NCBI RefSeq assembly: GCF_000023225.1
Contig: NC_013173.1
Coordinates: 2,544,501-2,608,500 of the forward strand
Reading direction: 5' to 3'
DNA: 64,000 nucleotides
From: Desulfomicrobium baculatum DSM 4028
Lineage (GTDB): Bacteria > Desulfobacterota > Desulfovibrionia > Desulfovibrionales > Desulfomicrobiaceae
Each line of letters begins with the position of its first letter. Within the stretch, counting starts at the first letter, position 1. Positions 1-9,578 of this stretch are shown here, piece after piece. The notes beneath the pieces were generated by a model that saw nothing but the letters and a program-made list of their open reading frames with translations, made no database searches and was not told where the DNA came from. Position numbers and translations under genes: made by a program.

Positions 1-1468
1 CGAACCCGACCAACCTGCGATCCAGACGGAAGAGCCCGTATTGAACCACAATGATTACCAGTCCCTGCATGACCGACATCGCAAACAAGGAAAGATATCC
101 CGTCCCCATGTAATCCCTGACCGAAATCCAGAAAATCCATTGAGGCAAGACATGCGTCAGTGCGACGCATCCGAGCAACTGTATATAACTCGATAGAGGC
201 GCATCAGCCTGCCGAAACGCATAGTACGGAAGAAGGCATGCGCGAAAAATAAAAGAACAGACAAAAAACGACCACCCGACCCCAACAATCCCAAAGTACA
301 TCATGGAGATAATTGACGCGAAGACTACGCAAATACCCTCTCCTATATTGCAAATCGCCGTTATTCTATGCTGGGAAATGCCCATGAGAAATTCTTGTGC
401 CGGGATTATGCTTGTAGAGAATATTGACCCGATCGCCATGGGCACAAGGACAAGCTGCACGTCCCGAAATTCGGGACCAAGCCACAGCTCGACAAACTCT
501 CCACCGTAGAAAACAAGACAAAGCCCGACATAGGCCGAAACCCGATAACTGAGCCACAACGCGCTCAGCATGGATTGCCGAATCCCATCGTGGTCGTGTT
601 GAGCCTGAAGACGGCTGAAATGGGGAATGAATATCCCGAACGCGCTACGAATGAGATTGGTAAAATACGAAATCAATTGGGTTGCTATGGAAAAAACCGC
701 AACCCCTTCCGCGCCGATGGCCTTGACGATGATGTATGGCTGCGACCTGAAGCGCATAGCCTGTCCCACCTGAGCCACCAGGGAGGTCAACCCGAACCGG
801 AAAAGCTCTCCCCCCAGCCGCCAATCGACATGCCTGAAGCGGATGCTGACCGAAAAGCCGCGCCGGGCGAAAATCCAGTAGACCACGCCTTCCAGAAGAA
901 AACCCACGCCATTGACCACGGACAGAAACATCAGACCGTTTTCCCCGGATATCCAGATCAGGACCGATAGGCTCACGATCACGTTCTTGACCATGGAAAT
1001 GAAGGCCAACAGGGTCCAGCGCATCTCGCCCGCCAGCACCCCGTTCCAGGTTCGAAAAAGGAAGAGCAGGGAGAATGTGCCCGCATAGATGGCAAAATAC
1101 GTCTGGACTTGCGCAAAATCAGCGCCCTGCGGGATATGGTCCTTGCCGAAATAAAGCAGCACAACTGTAATAATGCATGACAAAAGACACGATATGACGT
1201 TCAGCGCGATCCCAGTGGAACAAATGCGATTTATTTCCTTCTGGTCTTCACGGGCAATGGCCGCTGCCACGAATTTGGAAACCGCCTGGGAAAGTCCGAA
1301 ATCAAGCAGGAGATAGTTGGCCACAGTGGCGCTGATCAGCGCCCAGACACCATAGGCGGCCTGGCCTATGGCATTTATTATGACCGGCGTCACAAACAGG
1401 GCAAAGACTATCCCCACCCCAAAGGACACCAGGCGCAACGTCGAGTTGCGTATGAGATAACGCATCAT
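1..1468 (-). CDS. Oligosaccharide flippase (Wzx/MATE-like), 3' part cut by window edge
   Basis: The minus-strand frame is open from an ATG at 1468 to the window edge, about 489 residues, so only the N-terminal and central part is seen. It begins MMRYLIRNSTLRLVSFG and runs through many hydrophobic helices, with the polar N-terminal motif GQAAYGVWALISA that is typical of polysaccharide flippases of the MOP superfamily. Its likely role is to flip a lipid-linked repeat unit across the inner membrane. The start lies 2 bp after the stop of the ligase-like gene, so it is co-transcribed with the exopolysaccharide operon. A second ATG at 1465 is an equally possible start. Confidence 0.82.
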   Translation of the reverse strand, partial: MMRYLIRNSTLRLVSFGVGIVFALFVTPVIINAIGQAAYGVWALISATVANYLLLDFGLSQAVSKFVAAAIAREDQKEINRICSTGIALNVISCLLSCIITVVLLYFGKDHIPQGADFAQVQTYFAIYAGTFSLLFLFRTWNGVLAGEMRWTLLAFISMVKNVIVSLSVLIWISGENGLMFLSVVNGVGFLLEGVVYWIFARRGFSVSIRFRHVDWRLGGELFRFGLTSLVAQVGQAMRFRSQPYIIVKAIGAEGVAVFSIATQLISYFTNLIRSAFGIFIPHFSRLQAQHDHDGIRQSMLSALWLSYRVSAYVGLCLVFYGGEFVELWLGPEFRDVQLVLVPMAIGSIFSTSIIPAQEFLMGISQHRITAICNIGEGICVVFASIISMMYFGIVGVGWSFFVCSFIFRACLLPYYAFRQADAPLSSYIQLLGCVALTHVLPQWIFWISVRDYMGTGYLSLFAMSVMQGLVIIVVQYGLFRLDRRLVGF

Positions 1469-1470
1469 TC

Positions 1471-2718
1471 TCACAGGCGCACCTTTTGCTGCCGCACCTG
1501 CAGTGCACTCTGCGGAGGATATCTGAGCGGAGCGCTGGAGCGGACTTTTTGCGGTACAGGCGCGCCGCTTGATCCGACATGGTGAAAATGCATGACCGCT
1601 GCCAAACCGAGCAGATAGTACAGCGTCGAGGAATACCCCGCGGAAATGAAGAAACTCGCTGTCCCGAAGCCGACAATGCCGACCTTCAAGGCAATCCAGC
1701 GCGCGCGGGCGCCGGTGCGTTCATCCTCCTCGACATGCCGCGTGATGAGCTGCCAGGCGCTGCAAAGCATGGCGAGATACAGAATGAATCCGGGGAGCCC
1801 CAGTTCAGCGGCAAACTGAAGGTAGGTATTGTGCGCCGTGAGCCCGATCTTGCCATCAAGCAAAAAGTGCGCGGTCCCGAACATTCCGATGCCCACGCCA
1901 AGCACCGGATTGTCGGCCACGATCTTCAGACCGTTTTTCCAAATCTGCACGCGACCGGACCTGCCCTCAAGATTGTAATCGGCGGCTTCGCCCTCCGCAG
2001 TGAGACTCGCAAACCGATCCCACAACGACTGCTCGGCAGTCGCCACGACAACGAGACCGGCCGCACAGACAAGGGCCAAAGCCAGGAGTCTGAACTTTTT
2101 GGCGGTCAGGACGAAATACAAGGCCTGAACGCCAATCGCGACGATCGCCCCACGCGAGCCGGTCAGGACAAGTCCGAGCAGGACCATGGAGCCCAGCCCC
2201 AGATAGAAACCGCGCCGGACCATGTTCCCATTCATGGCCTCGGCCAGAACAACAGGCATGAACGTGACAAACAGGAGCGCGATGTCGTTCGGGTCGTACG
2301 TAAAGCCGGCGGAAATCCTGCCGGCGCCCTTGCTCATGATCATTACACCGGCCAGCAAGGAAACGCCGTAAATGAGCGCCGCCCTGTATTGATTCAAATG
2401 CCCGGCGGCTGAAAGCAGCACCAGGCAACACGTAAAAAACAGGATCCGAGTAAAAGAAAGCAAACTGTTCAAAGCCCCGGTGCCCCAGACGCTGAACGGA
2501 ACGCTCACCATTGCCATGATGAACAGCAAAAACAGATAGTGTGCGAACGGAACGCTGGCCTTAAGCTTCCCCAAAAGTCCTTTCGGCAAGAAAAACAATG
2601 AAATAAAACCTGCTGCAAACGCAATTTTCCCAAGATGCAAGGGAACAAGAAATGTGAACAGCTCAGGCATTCGAGCCATGACCACAAAAACAATGATGAA
2701 AATTACTATTGCGTGCAT
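1471..2718 (-). CDS. O-antigen ligase/polymerase family membrane protein (Wzy_C)
   Basis: A protein of 415 residues with about ten to twelve hydrophobic segments. The large periplasmic loop near residues 245-300 carries RSGRVQIWKNGLKI, then GVGIGMFG and TAHNTYLQFAAELGLPG, which are hallmarks of the Wzy_C O-antigen ligase/polymerase family. It probably polymerises the exported repeat unit or transfers it to an acceptor. The sequence TGSRGA around residue 187 is also common in the family. It sits between the flippase and the acyltransferase in the minus-strand operon. Ligase and polymerase cannot be told apart from sequence. It does not look like the separate exosortase-A-associated ligase family, but I cannot exclude that. 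Confidence 0.8.
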   Translation of the reverse strand: MHAIVIFIIVFVVMARMPELFTFLVPLHLGKIAFAAGFISLFFLPKGLLGKLKASVPFAHYLFLLFIMAMVSVPFSVWGTGALNSLLSFTRILFFTCCLVLLSAAGHLNQYRAALIYGVSLLAGVMIMSKGAGRISAGFTYDPNDIALLFVTFMPVVLAEAMNGNMVRRGFYLGLGSMVLLGLVLTGSRGAIVAIGVQALYFVLTAKKFRLLALALVCAAGLVVVATAEQSLWDRFASLTAEGEAADYNLEGRSGRVQIWKNGLKIVADNPVLGVGIGMFGTAHFLLDGKIGLTAHNTYLQFAAELGLPGFILYLAMLCSAWQLITRHVEEDERTGARARWIALKVGIVGFGTASFFISAGYSSTLYYLLGLAAVMHFHHVGSSGAPVPQKVRSSAPLRYPPQSALQVRQQKVRL

Positions 2719-2764
2719 AAGGCCTCTTAAAAATTTTAGATGAAGAACTTAAAAAAACACTGAA

Positions 2765-3943
2765 CTATAAATAACTCAAAATTTTAAATTTTTTATATTT
2801 TTGCTTAATGCTTAAATAATATTTACTTATCGGATAAATACATATTATTGCTATAAGAGCTATAAAATAACTTGTTGGCACGCTAAAATAAACGTTTTTT
2901 GATATTGGCCAATACATTTGATTTAAAATTTTTGATAATCCGACAGCAATAATTTTGCATAAAGGAAGATGAACTATATATATAAAAAGAGATGTCGACC
3001 CGATGCTTATTAAAAACTGACACCGCAAGGAAAAATAATCGATCAAAAAGGAAAAAATAAAAATCGTCCCCAGCGTCACAAGTGAAAAATACAAGGAAGG
3101 CGGGTACTTCGAAATATTTACAAAGGATGCCACCGTCTTCCATGTTTCAGGATATTCCTGCCACAAAGGCTGATACCCGTAGACATTTGCACCGCGAAGC
3201 ACCACCCACACAAAAAAGAGGGACAAACCCAAAAAAAGGAAAACATTCCTTCTTTCCTTGAGGGGCAAGAGAAACAAATGTCCTGTGGCATACCCCAGAA
3301 GCATCATTCCAAACCATGGTATGACAGGAAAACGATTGAATATTGATGTGTCACCAACGAATCCAAACGTATCCGCGGTCATGAATATCCGCCAAATCAC
3401 ATGATCTTCACCCGGGAAGTCATAGAGGACAGGCAGTCCATGTCCGGCCAAAATCGCCACGCTCACGAGAAGAAGCAGATTTCGGGGCAGTTTGGAAAAA
3501 AAAGACAGCAGGATCATGGACATCCCGATGCTCCACAGCACATCGAGAGATGCCGGATACTCCGACGTGAAGAGCTGCATGACGGTCCTTACCAACTGCA
3601 GCGCGATCAACAGCAATCCTCTGGGGATCAGGAAGCTGCCCAGCGATCTCTGAACTCCGCCCTTGTGGGCCCACAGATAAGCGCCGACACCGGCCAGAAA
3701 CAGAAAAATGGGCGCCCCGCTGTGCGTGAACCAGCGATTGAAGAAAACGAAGACCGTGGTCACGTTGACGTTCAGCATGGCCAGCGGGAGCGGCGAGGCC
3801 TTGCCCAGGACTGCGGCCGCTTCGTAGGAAAGATAGTCGTAGCTGTGCCCCACGACCATAAGCATGATGGCGATCCCGCGCACCATGTCGATGGACTCGA
3901 TGCGCGAAGGGGCGGATGCCTGAACCGTGGTGGAACCGTGCAT
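2765..3943 (-). CDS. Membrane acyltransferase (DUF1624/HGSNAT-like)
   Basis: A 392-residue integral membrane protein. The N-terminus has RIESIDMVRGIAIMLMVVGH, the conserved Asp-Met-x-Arg-Gly then Gly-His pattern of DUF1624 and related transmembrane acyltransferases; another conserved stretch is THSGAPIFLFLAGVGAYLW near residue 75. Its likely role is O- or N-acetylation of a sugar of the exopolysaccharide from cytoplasmic acetyl-CoA. The stop of the upstream glycosyltransferase is 1 bp before its ATG. The C-terminal third (2765-3150) is much more AT-rich and lysine/isoleucine-rich than the rest of the operon. Confidence 0.72.
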   Translation of the reverse strand: MHGSTTVQASAPSRIESIDMVRGIAIMLMVVGHSYDYLSYEAAAVLGKASPLPLAMLNVNVTTVFVFFNRWFTHSGAPIFLFLAGVGAYLWAHKGGVQRSLGSFLIPRGLLLIALQLVRTVMQLFTSEYPASLDVLWSIGMSMILLSFFSKLPRNLLLLVSVAILAGHGLPVLYDFPGEDHVIWRIFMTADTFGFVGDTSIFNRFPVIPWFGMMLLGYATGHLFLLPLKERRNVFLFLGLSLFFVWVVLRGANVYGYQPLWQEYPETWKTVASFVNISKYPPSLYFSLVTLGTIFIFSFLIDYFSLRCQFLISIGSTSLFIYIVHLPLCKIIAVGLSKILNQMYWPISKNVYFSVPTSYFIALIAIICIYPISKYYLSIKQKYKKFKILSYL

Positions 3944-3944
3944 C

Positions 3945-5060
3945 TTAATTCCCCCTCGGATTCCAGGTCACGAACCTCTCGCCTTGGGCAAGCCGGAAAA
4001 GACCCAGCATCGCGGCCCAATGCAGGATGAAAAACATCCACGCCGCATGCGAAATGCCCCCCCGCCCCCGAAATCCCGCCCAGGCCGACACGGCCAGAGC
4101 CGCCAGTCCGAAAAGGACGAGGGCCTGCAAAACCCCGCTGCCCGCACCCGCGATGGCGCTCGCGCCCAGCACGGCCAGCAGCGGCAGGGTCAGCCAGCGC
4201 AAAATCTTGTGCGAGACAAGCTGCCACAGAAATCCGAAGCGCCCAGCCTGCAAAAGATCGCCACTGAAACGCAGACAAAGCAGCCAGGACTGCGCCATGA
4301 TGCGCGTCTGCCGCCGCAGCTCCGCCCCGCCGCTTTCCTCCCCCGCCTCGATCACCGTGGCCGAAGGCTCGCTTATGGCGCGCTTGCCGCGCAGGACGAC
4401 CTGGATGGGATGCAGAAAGTCGTTGATGTATTCAGGGCGCAGGGGTTCGAAAAGTTCCTTGCGCAAGGCGTAGATCGCGCCGTCGGCGCCGACGATGGAA
4501 AAAAGCCCGCTCTCGCCTTCCTTGATCCATTCCTCGTACCGGCGGTACAGGCCACCCGGAGTCTCGCGCCCATCCTTGTCCGCATACACGCTGCGCCCGC
4601 CGACCAAACCGACATCTTCGAGAGCAAAGGGCGCGATCAGTTTACGCATGCTGTCAGGACGGAACATGGAGTTGGCGTCGGTGAAAACCAGAATATCCCA
4701 GGCGGCCTCCCTCGCAGCTCTGTTGATGGCCCGGGTCTTGCCCCCGCGCGATGGCTGCCGCAGCAGACGGACCTGCGGGGAGGCGTACTGCGCGACCAGA
4801 GCCTCGGTGGCGTCATCGCTTCCGTCCGAGACCACCAGAAGCTCAATGCGGTCCTGCGGATAGTCGAGTTCCAGAAAATTGCGAATCTTGGCCGCGATGA
4901 CGCGCTCTTCGTTATAGACTGAGAGCAGCACGCTGATGCTCGGAAGCTCGCCACCGGACGGCACGGACCTGCGCCTGCGGCCAAGGATGGCGACAAGCAG
5001 CGGATACCCGGCAAAGGCATACGCAAGAGTCAGCAGGGAGATCCAGAACAGCGCGTTCAT
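3945..5060 (-). CDS. Family 2 glycosyltransferase with C-terminal membrane segments
   Basis: A 371-residue protein. A short hydrophobic N-terminus is followed by a GT-A domain: SVLLSVYNEERVIAAKI, VVSDGSDDATEAL, a DxN metal-binding pattern in FTDANSMFRPDS, and an acceptor-side EEWIKEGES. Two or three hydrophobic helices follow at the C-terminus. It should transfer a nucleotide-activated sugar to the lipid-linked repeat unit at the inner membrane. I chose the ATG at 5060 because it overlaps the aminotransferase stop as ATGA, the same junction seen elsewhere in this operon; an in-frame ATG nine codons upstream lies inside the neighbouring gene. Confidence 0.85.
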   Translation of the reverse strand: MNALFWISLLTLAYAFAGYPLLVAILGRRRRSVPSGGELPSISVLLSVYNEERVIAAKIRNFLELDYPQDRIELLVVSDGSDDATEALVAQYASPQVRLLRQPSRGGKTRAINRAAREAAWDILVFTDANSMFRPDSMRKLIAPFALEDVGLVGGRSVYADKDGRETPGGLYRRYEEWIKEGESGLFSIVGADGAIYALRKELFEPLRPEYINDFLHPIQVVLRGKRAISEPSATVIEAGEESGGAELRRQTRIMAQSWLLCLRFSGDLLQAGRFGFLWQLVSHKILRWLTLPLLAVLGASAIAGAGSGVLQALVLFGLAALAVSAWAGFRGRGGISHAAWMFFILHWAAMLGLFRLAQGERFVTWNPRGN

Positions 5061-6295
5061 GCCGCGACCTCCTTGACGCGTGCGCATCTCTTTGCAGGCA
5101 GATCCTGGAAGGCCCGCACAATGGCCCTGATGTCGTCACCGCGCACATGGCCATGGGTGGGCAGGGTCAGGAGATTTGCGGCCAGCATCGAGGCGCCGGG
5201 ATATTCGCCGACCGAGACCAGAAACGGCGCCAGCCCCGGGATGCGGTGCAGGGCCAAGGGATAGGAACGGACTACGCCGAGCGCCTGCGCCTCTGGCGCG
5301 ACTCCTCCCGGCCAGGCACCTGAAAGGGGCAGAAGCGGCAGGCGCAGATACACCGGCACGGTCCCGGCGGCTGGCTGCACGACGCGCACGCCAGGCACCC
5401 CCTGCAACCCTGCGTGCAGGGTGGCGGCAGTCCTGCGGCGGGCGGCATTCAAGTCGTCCAGCCGGTCCAGGACGCTGCGGGCTATGCCTGCCCGCAGTGC
5501 GTCCAAAGATTCCAGGCGAAAATCCGGATCGAAAACAGAGGCCCCGATCCCCAGAAACGGCAGGGATGCGGGCAGCCAGTACGCCCGGGGGTGAAGCATG
5601 GCCATGAGCGCCAGGGCTAGGCCCAGGCTTTGAACGGGCCGGAGCCTACTCCCCTCCGTAAAAAGCTCAGGCATAACCTTAAGCGCGTCCGCCAGGTCCT
5701 CGCGGTCGGTGAGGACGATCCCTCCGTCCACGGCGGTGATGTTCTTGCCCCGGCTCAGGCTGAAAAGCCCCGCATCACCCATGGTCCCGGCCAGTTCCGT
5801 CCCGGCCCGCGCGCCCATGGCCTGCGCGGCGTCGTCCAAAAGGGCTGCGCCGTGAACGCGGCACAGTTCACGCAGCGGCTCAAGATCCAGCGGATATCCG
5901 AAAAGATGACAGGCCACGACGCACAAGGTCTTGCGGTTCATGGCCTTTTCGAGGCTGGCCATGTCCGGGGCCAGGGTCCGGGGACTGACATCGTAAAGAC
6001 CGACCTTGAGCCCGGCATTGACCACGGCCGACGGCACGGAAAAGGAGGTGAAGGCGGGCAGGAGCACCTGGTCCCGTTGCGGGCAAAGCGTGCGCATGGC
6101 CCGCAGCAAAGCGGAAAGCCCGGCCCGGCCGGAAGTCGCGAAAAAGACGTGCCGCGCCCCGAACCGCCGTTTGATTTCGCGCCGCAGGGACTGCGCCCCT
6201 TGGCCGGTCACCCACGCCCTGATTCCGGCCGCGATATCGGCGGGACGCAGCGGCGAGGCGCTCGGCGGCAGCATGCGCAAATACGGACCGCTCAT
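5057..6295 (-). CDS. DegT/DnrJ/EryC1-family PLP aminotransferase
   Basis: A 412-residue PLP enzyme of the sugar aminotransferase fold. SGRAGLSALLRAM marks the phosphate-binding region, LLDDAAQAMGA contains the PLP-ring Asp, and SLSRGKNITAVDGG contains the Schiff-base Lys. It would aminate a keto-sugar nucleotide for the repeat unit. The start at 6295 (MSGPYLRML) overlaps the FemAB-like stop as ATGA; the open frame continues upstream but that part is the opposite reading of the neighbour. The last third is less conserved than in typical family members, so substrate cannot be predicted. Confidence 0.85.
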   Translation of the reverse strand: MSGPYLRMLPPSASPLRPADIAAGIRAWVTGQGAQSLRREIKRRFGARHVFFATSGRAGLSALLRAMRTLCPQRDQVLLPAFTSFSVPSAVVNAGLKVGLYDVSPRTLAPDMASLEKAMNRKTLCVVACHLFGYPLDLEPLRELCRVHGAALLDDAAQAMGARAGTELAGTMGDAGLFSLSRGKNITAVDGGIVLTDREDLADALKVMPELFTEGSRLRPVQSLGLALALMAMLHPRAYWLPASLPFLGIGASVFDPDFRLESLDALRAGIARSVLDRLDDLNAARRRTAATLHAGLQGVPGVRVVQPAAGTVPVYLRLPLLPLSGAWPGGVAPEAQALGVVRSYPLALHRIPGLAPFLVSVGEYPGASMLAANLLTLPTHGHVRGDDIRAIVRAFQDLPAKRCARVKEVAA

Positions 6296-7320
6296 GGAAT
6301 ATCCCGTACGATCAGGGGACCGAGGGCGCGGGTCATGGCCAGGGGCAGACGTTGCCACAGCCTGATGGCCATGGAAAATTTGGGGTTGCTGTTGCTCAGG
6401 TTCGGCAGCTTCGCGCCCGAAGGCAAAAGGTAGTGCCACTGCAATATTTCGGGCCGTGCCCCCCATTGCTCCTTGAACCTGAACGTCCCGGAGCCAAGGG
6501 AGGAGCGACCGAGATCGAACCGGCGCAGCCCCAGACGCAGAGCATGACGGATGGACTCCCAGTACATGAGGTTGTTGGGGCAAAGAGAATTGTAGTCCCG
6601 GATGGACGAGGCCCAGGGAATTTCCAGAGTCTCGCCGTGCCAGTAAAGCAGCCCGGCGGCGATGGGCTGGCCCTGCCTCCTGATCAGCACGATCCGGGTA
6701 GCGCCGGGCAGACCGGCCAGGATGTTGGCAAAAAATGAACGCGCATACACCGGGGTACCCAGGTCCCGCATATTGCGCACGAACACGGCGTAGAATTCAT
6801 CCAGCAATTCTTCCTCGCCCCAGACCGTCTCCAGACCGGCCTTTTGCGCCTTGCGGACCTGGTTGCGGACCTTGGCGTTGAAACCCGTCCACATTTCCTC
6901 TTCGCTTTGAGCCAGAGCCAGCACCATGGCCACCTTGTGCCGTCTGGCGGGCAGGTCCGGATTCACGGCCAAAGTGTGCCTCAGCTCCACGTGGTGCGCT
7001 CCCAGCCGGGAACGCAAGTCCTCGGCGGCGTCCAGCAGGGCCTCGCTTGAGGCCTGATCCCGGCAGAGCAGCCCGCCGTAGGTGACAAAGGGCAGGGAGA
7101 CCAAAAAATTGCCAAAGATGCTGCGCATGTGCACCAGCGGCAGGACCCCGGTCATGACGTCATTTGTCCTGGCGGCCAGAAAATGGGTTTCATGCCCGAA
7201 GCTGCGCTCCAGAATAGCGCGCCAGGCATGACTGTAATACCCCGCCGCGCAAGGCATGGATGCGACGAATCGATCCCAGTCCGCTGCCGCGCCCTGAAAG
7301 GTTTCCGTGCACACGCTCAT
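6292..7320 (-). CDS. FemAB-like protein of the XrtA/PEP-CTERM system
   Basis: A 342-residue soluble protein with the double GNAT fold of FemAB/peptidoglycan-bridge acyltransferases. Visible landmarks are YYSHAWRAILERSFGHET near the N-terminus, KVRNQVRKAQKAGL in the middle, and FDLGRSSLGSGTFRFKEQWG near the C-terminus. This combination matches the FemAB-related family found only in exosortase-A exopolysaccharide loci. It probably transfers an aminoacyl or acyl group during polymer or carrier modification; the substrate is unknown. It overlaps the deacetylase stop (ATGA) and the aminotransferase start. Confidence 0.88.
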   Translation of the reverse strand: MSVCTETFQGAAADWDRFVASMPCAAGYYSHAWRAILERSFGHETHFLAARTNDVMTGVLPLVHMRSIFGNFLVSLPFVTYGGLLCRDQASSEALLDAAEDLRSRLGAHHVELRHTLAVNPDLPARRHKVAMVLALAQSEEEMWTGFNAKVRNQVRKAQKAGLETVWGEEELLDEFYAVFVRNMRDLGTPVYARSFFANILAGLPGATRIVLIRRQGQPIAAGLLYWHGETLEIPWASSIRDYNSLCPNNLMYWESIRHALRLGLRRFDLGRSSLGSGTFRFKEQWGARPEILQWHYLLPSGAKLPNLSNSNPKFSMAIRLWQRLPLAMTRALGPLIVRDIP

Positions 7321-8213
7321 GGCTGCGACCGCTCCAGGCCGGTCCTGCTTGCGCTCTCATCGCCGTTTTCCCCGTCCAGCCCCAGCACCTGGGCCATGGT
7401 GTCAAAACGCAGCTCGCCCAGGAGGCTGCGGACCTTTTCTTCCGTCGTGTCCAGATTGAGATAATGCCGAAAGCGGGACCTGAGCCGAGCCTTGATCCGC
7501 GGCTGGTCGGGGTCCAATTCCCAGGGATGGAAATAGAGGACCACGGGCTGCTTCTCCGTAGTGTTGACGCTGCGCATCCCCCACAGCACAACGCCTGCGG
7601 GGAGAAGGCGCAGATAACCGCCTCCGGCGATGGGCAGGACAATTCTGCGGCCCGCGAAGTTCACCGCCAGGGTGGTCAGGGGAAATTCACGGATGGTGCC
7701 CCCGGGGCGAACGATGTCGTACGGGAATCGATGGGAGCCCGGAATGCCGTAATTATCGTGGACAATGGGAAAGATGCTCGAATCATAGACAAAGCCTTCC
7801 TCGATGAGGATGTCCAGAGCCCACATGGAGTTATTGGTGATGGAATAGCTCGGGGCGCGGTAACCCAGGACAGGGACGCCGGTCAGGTCTTCGAGCAGGG
7901 CCTTGCACCTGCGCACATCGCTGCGGAAAACATGGGGCTGCAGGTTGTAGACGAGGTCATGGCCGTAGCCGTGGCAGGCCACTTCGTGACCGCCGTTGGC
8001 AATGGCCTGCACGACGCCCGGATAATGCTCCGCCACCCAGCCCAGGACGAAGAATGTGCCTGACAGGGAAAATTCATCCAGCAAGTCCAGCACCCGCCGG
8101 GTGTTGTTTTCGACCCGGGACGGATAGACCATCCAATCCTGCCGCTTCACAACGCCGTCAAAGGCCGTGACTTGAAAATAATCTTCCACATCTATGGTCA
8201 AGGCGTTTTTCAT
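7317..8213 (-). CDS. XrtA-associated polysaccharide deacetylase
   Basis: A 298-residue NodB-fold deacetylase. It begins MKNALTIDVEDYFQV, with the catalytic and metal Asp pair in TIDVEDYF; the metal His pair lies in GHEVACHGYGHDLVY (H-x3-H type) and the Arg motif in GYRAPSYSI. This set is diagnostic of the deacetylase family linked to PEP-CTERM/exosortase-A loci. It removes N-acetyl groups from the polymer. The ATG at 8213 is preceded by a GGGGA ribosome site; an upstream ATG at 8285 would add a polar, cysteine-containing leader that family members lack. No export signal is visible. Confidence 0.9.
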   Translation of the reverse strand: MKNALTIDVEDYFQVTAFDGVVKRQDWMVYPSRVENNTRRVLDLLDEFSLSGTFFVLGWVAEHYPGVVQAIANGGHEVACHGYGHDLVYNLQPHVFRSDVRRCKALLEDLTGVPVLGYRAPSYSITNNSMWALDILIEEGFVYDSSIFPIVHDNYGIPGSHRFPYDIVRPGGTIREFPLTTLAVNFAGRRIVLPIAGGGYLRLLPAGVVLWGMRSVNTTEKQPVVLYFHPWELDPDQPRIKARLRSRFRHYLNLDTTEEKVRSLLGELRFDTMAQVLGLDGENGDESASRTGLERSQP

Positions 8214-8290
8214 GCATCCCCGTTCGTCGTTACAGGCCTTCGTGCCGCAGCCGCTGCCGTCATCATCGTCCTGTCCCGCTCCCATACTGC

Positions 8291-9514
8291 CTAGAAAGTC
8301 ATTGTGAGCTGCACGCCGACCCGGTTCACCTGATATTCCTCCTCCTCGTCATCCGATGAGGAATCCTTGAACCGGTACCAGCAGCCGAGTCCCACGCGTT
8401 CGCTCAAGGCGTATTTCAAGCCGACATTTGCGTACCAGCGCCGCGTGTCGTCATCCGAGCGGTCCTGAAAATCGTGGATAAGCCCCATGGAGGCGGTCAG
8501 GCGCTCACTCAGCTCATGGGACAGGCTCATCCCGAGCAGCGTTCTGCGCACCTCCTCCCCATCCTCGCCTTCATCGCTCCTGTCTTCGTACTCCTCCAAC
8601 GTGGAGTACACGCTGGCCGTGGTCCGGGACCAGGTCTTGGTCAGCCGCAGGGTGCCGAACCTGCGCTCATAAGTCTCGCCCGTGTCCGGATCGTCCTCGA
8701 AGGAGACTCCCGTGTTCAGGTGCAGGAGCACGGCCCCGAAATCATGATCCAGCCCCGCGTCCCAGAACAGGCTTGAAGAGCTGGTGTCGCGGTCCCGGTA
8801 GCGGGTATGCTGGGGGCCGGCCTTCAGGTACACGACGCCGTTTTCGGCGTAGGCATAGCGGCCGCCGAGATAGAGGATGTTGCGGTCCAGAGTCTCGTCT
8901 TCCCAGAGCTCCTGGGTATAGGAGTAGCCGCTGAGCAAGGCGGTCTGTCCGGAGAGCTCGTATTCCCCGTCCACGAACCCCCGGTGGATGTTCTTGGAGT
9001 CCCGGTCATCCTCGTCGTACCAGATGTTGCTGTAGGCGTAGCCGACCTTGGCCTGGCCGCGCTCCCCGAAACGCGGGGTGATGTAGGGGGAAAAAGTGAA
9101 GATGTTCTGCTGCAGCTGATCGACGGTCGAGTCCTCTTCCACGGCTTCGCCACGGGTCCGGTCCTGGTTGACCAGTCGGTATGTGTCGCGCAGGTCCAGG
9201 AAGAAAAAGTCCTCCCAGGCATTCAGCAGGCCATGCAGCATGGCATCGTGGTTGAATTCCTGATCCCGGCTCCCGGACGCGTAATGATTCCACGTCCCCC
9301 TGTAGCTGGTCTCCAGCAGCGTGCGCGCGCCCTCGTGTCTGTAGCTCAAACCGGGACGGACGGAGGTCACGAAATCTTCTTCGCCGTGGCGCTCTTCCTT
9401 TACATTGTCATTGTACTCTTCACTCACGCTCAAAGATGCCTTCCACTCTGGGTCTGCCCAGGCAGGGGATACGGCGATCATCAGCAAAAAGGCGGCGATC
9501 AGATAATTTTTCAT
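8291..9514 (-). CDS. Outer-membrane beta-barrel, PEP-CTERM system-associated
   Basis: A 407-residue secreted protein. The first 20 residues (MKNYLIAAFLLMIAVSPAWA) form a clear signal peptide with an Ala-x-Ala cleavage site. The rest alternates aromatic and polar residues in repeated beta-hairpins with many Asp/Glu-rich turns, and the chain ends in the C-terminal Phe favoured for BAM-dependent assembly. This fits the roughly 400-residue barrel present in nearly all exosortase-A exopolysaccharide loci, thought to be the outer-membrane pore or a scaffold for polymer secretion. It lies between the deacetylase and the ATPase, as in other genomes. Confidence 0.85.
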   Translation of the reverse strand: MKNYLIAAFLLMIAVSPAWADPEWKASLSVSEEYNDNVKEERHGEEDFVTSVRPGLSYRHEGARTLLETSYRGTWNHYASGSRDQEFNHDAMLHGLLNAWEDFFFLDLRDTYRLVNQDRTRGEAVEEDSTVDQLQQNIFTFSPYITPRFGERGQAKVGYAYSNIWYDEDDRDSKNIHRGFVDGEYELSGQTALLSGYSYTQELWEDETLDRNILYLGGRYAYAENGVVYLKAGPQHTRYRDRDTSSSSLFWDAGLDHDFGAVLLHLNTGVSFEDDPDTGETYERRFGTLRLTKTWSRTTASVYSTLEEYEDRSDEGEDGEEVRRTLLGMSLSHELSERLTASMGLIHDFQDRSDDDTRRWYANVGLKYALSERVGLGCWYRFKDSSSDDEEEEYQVNRVGVQLTMTF

Positions 9515-9578
9515 GGTGCGGTCTCACGTTGAAGTTCGGAATTAAAAGGGCCCGTTACGTCCCCCAGGCCGGTTTCAA

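Noticed and set aside
1156-1172. TGTAATAATGCATGACA, similar to the 17-bp enhancer element
   Set aside because: Lies inside the flippase gene, lacks CGAC, and has no sigma-54 promoter nearby.
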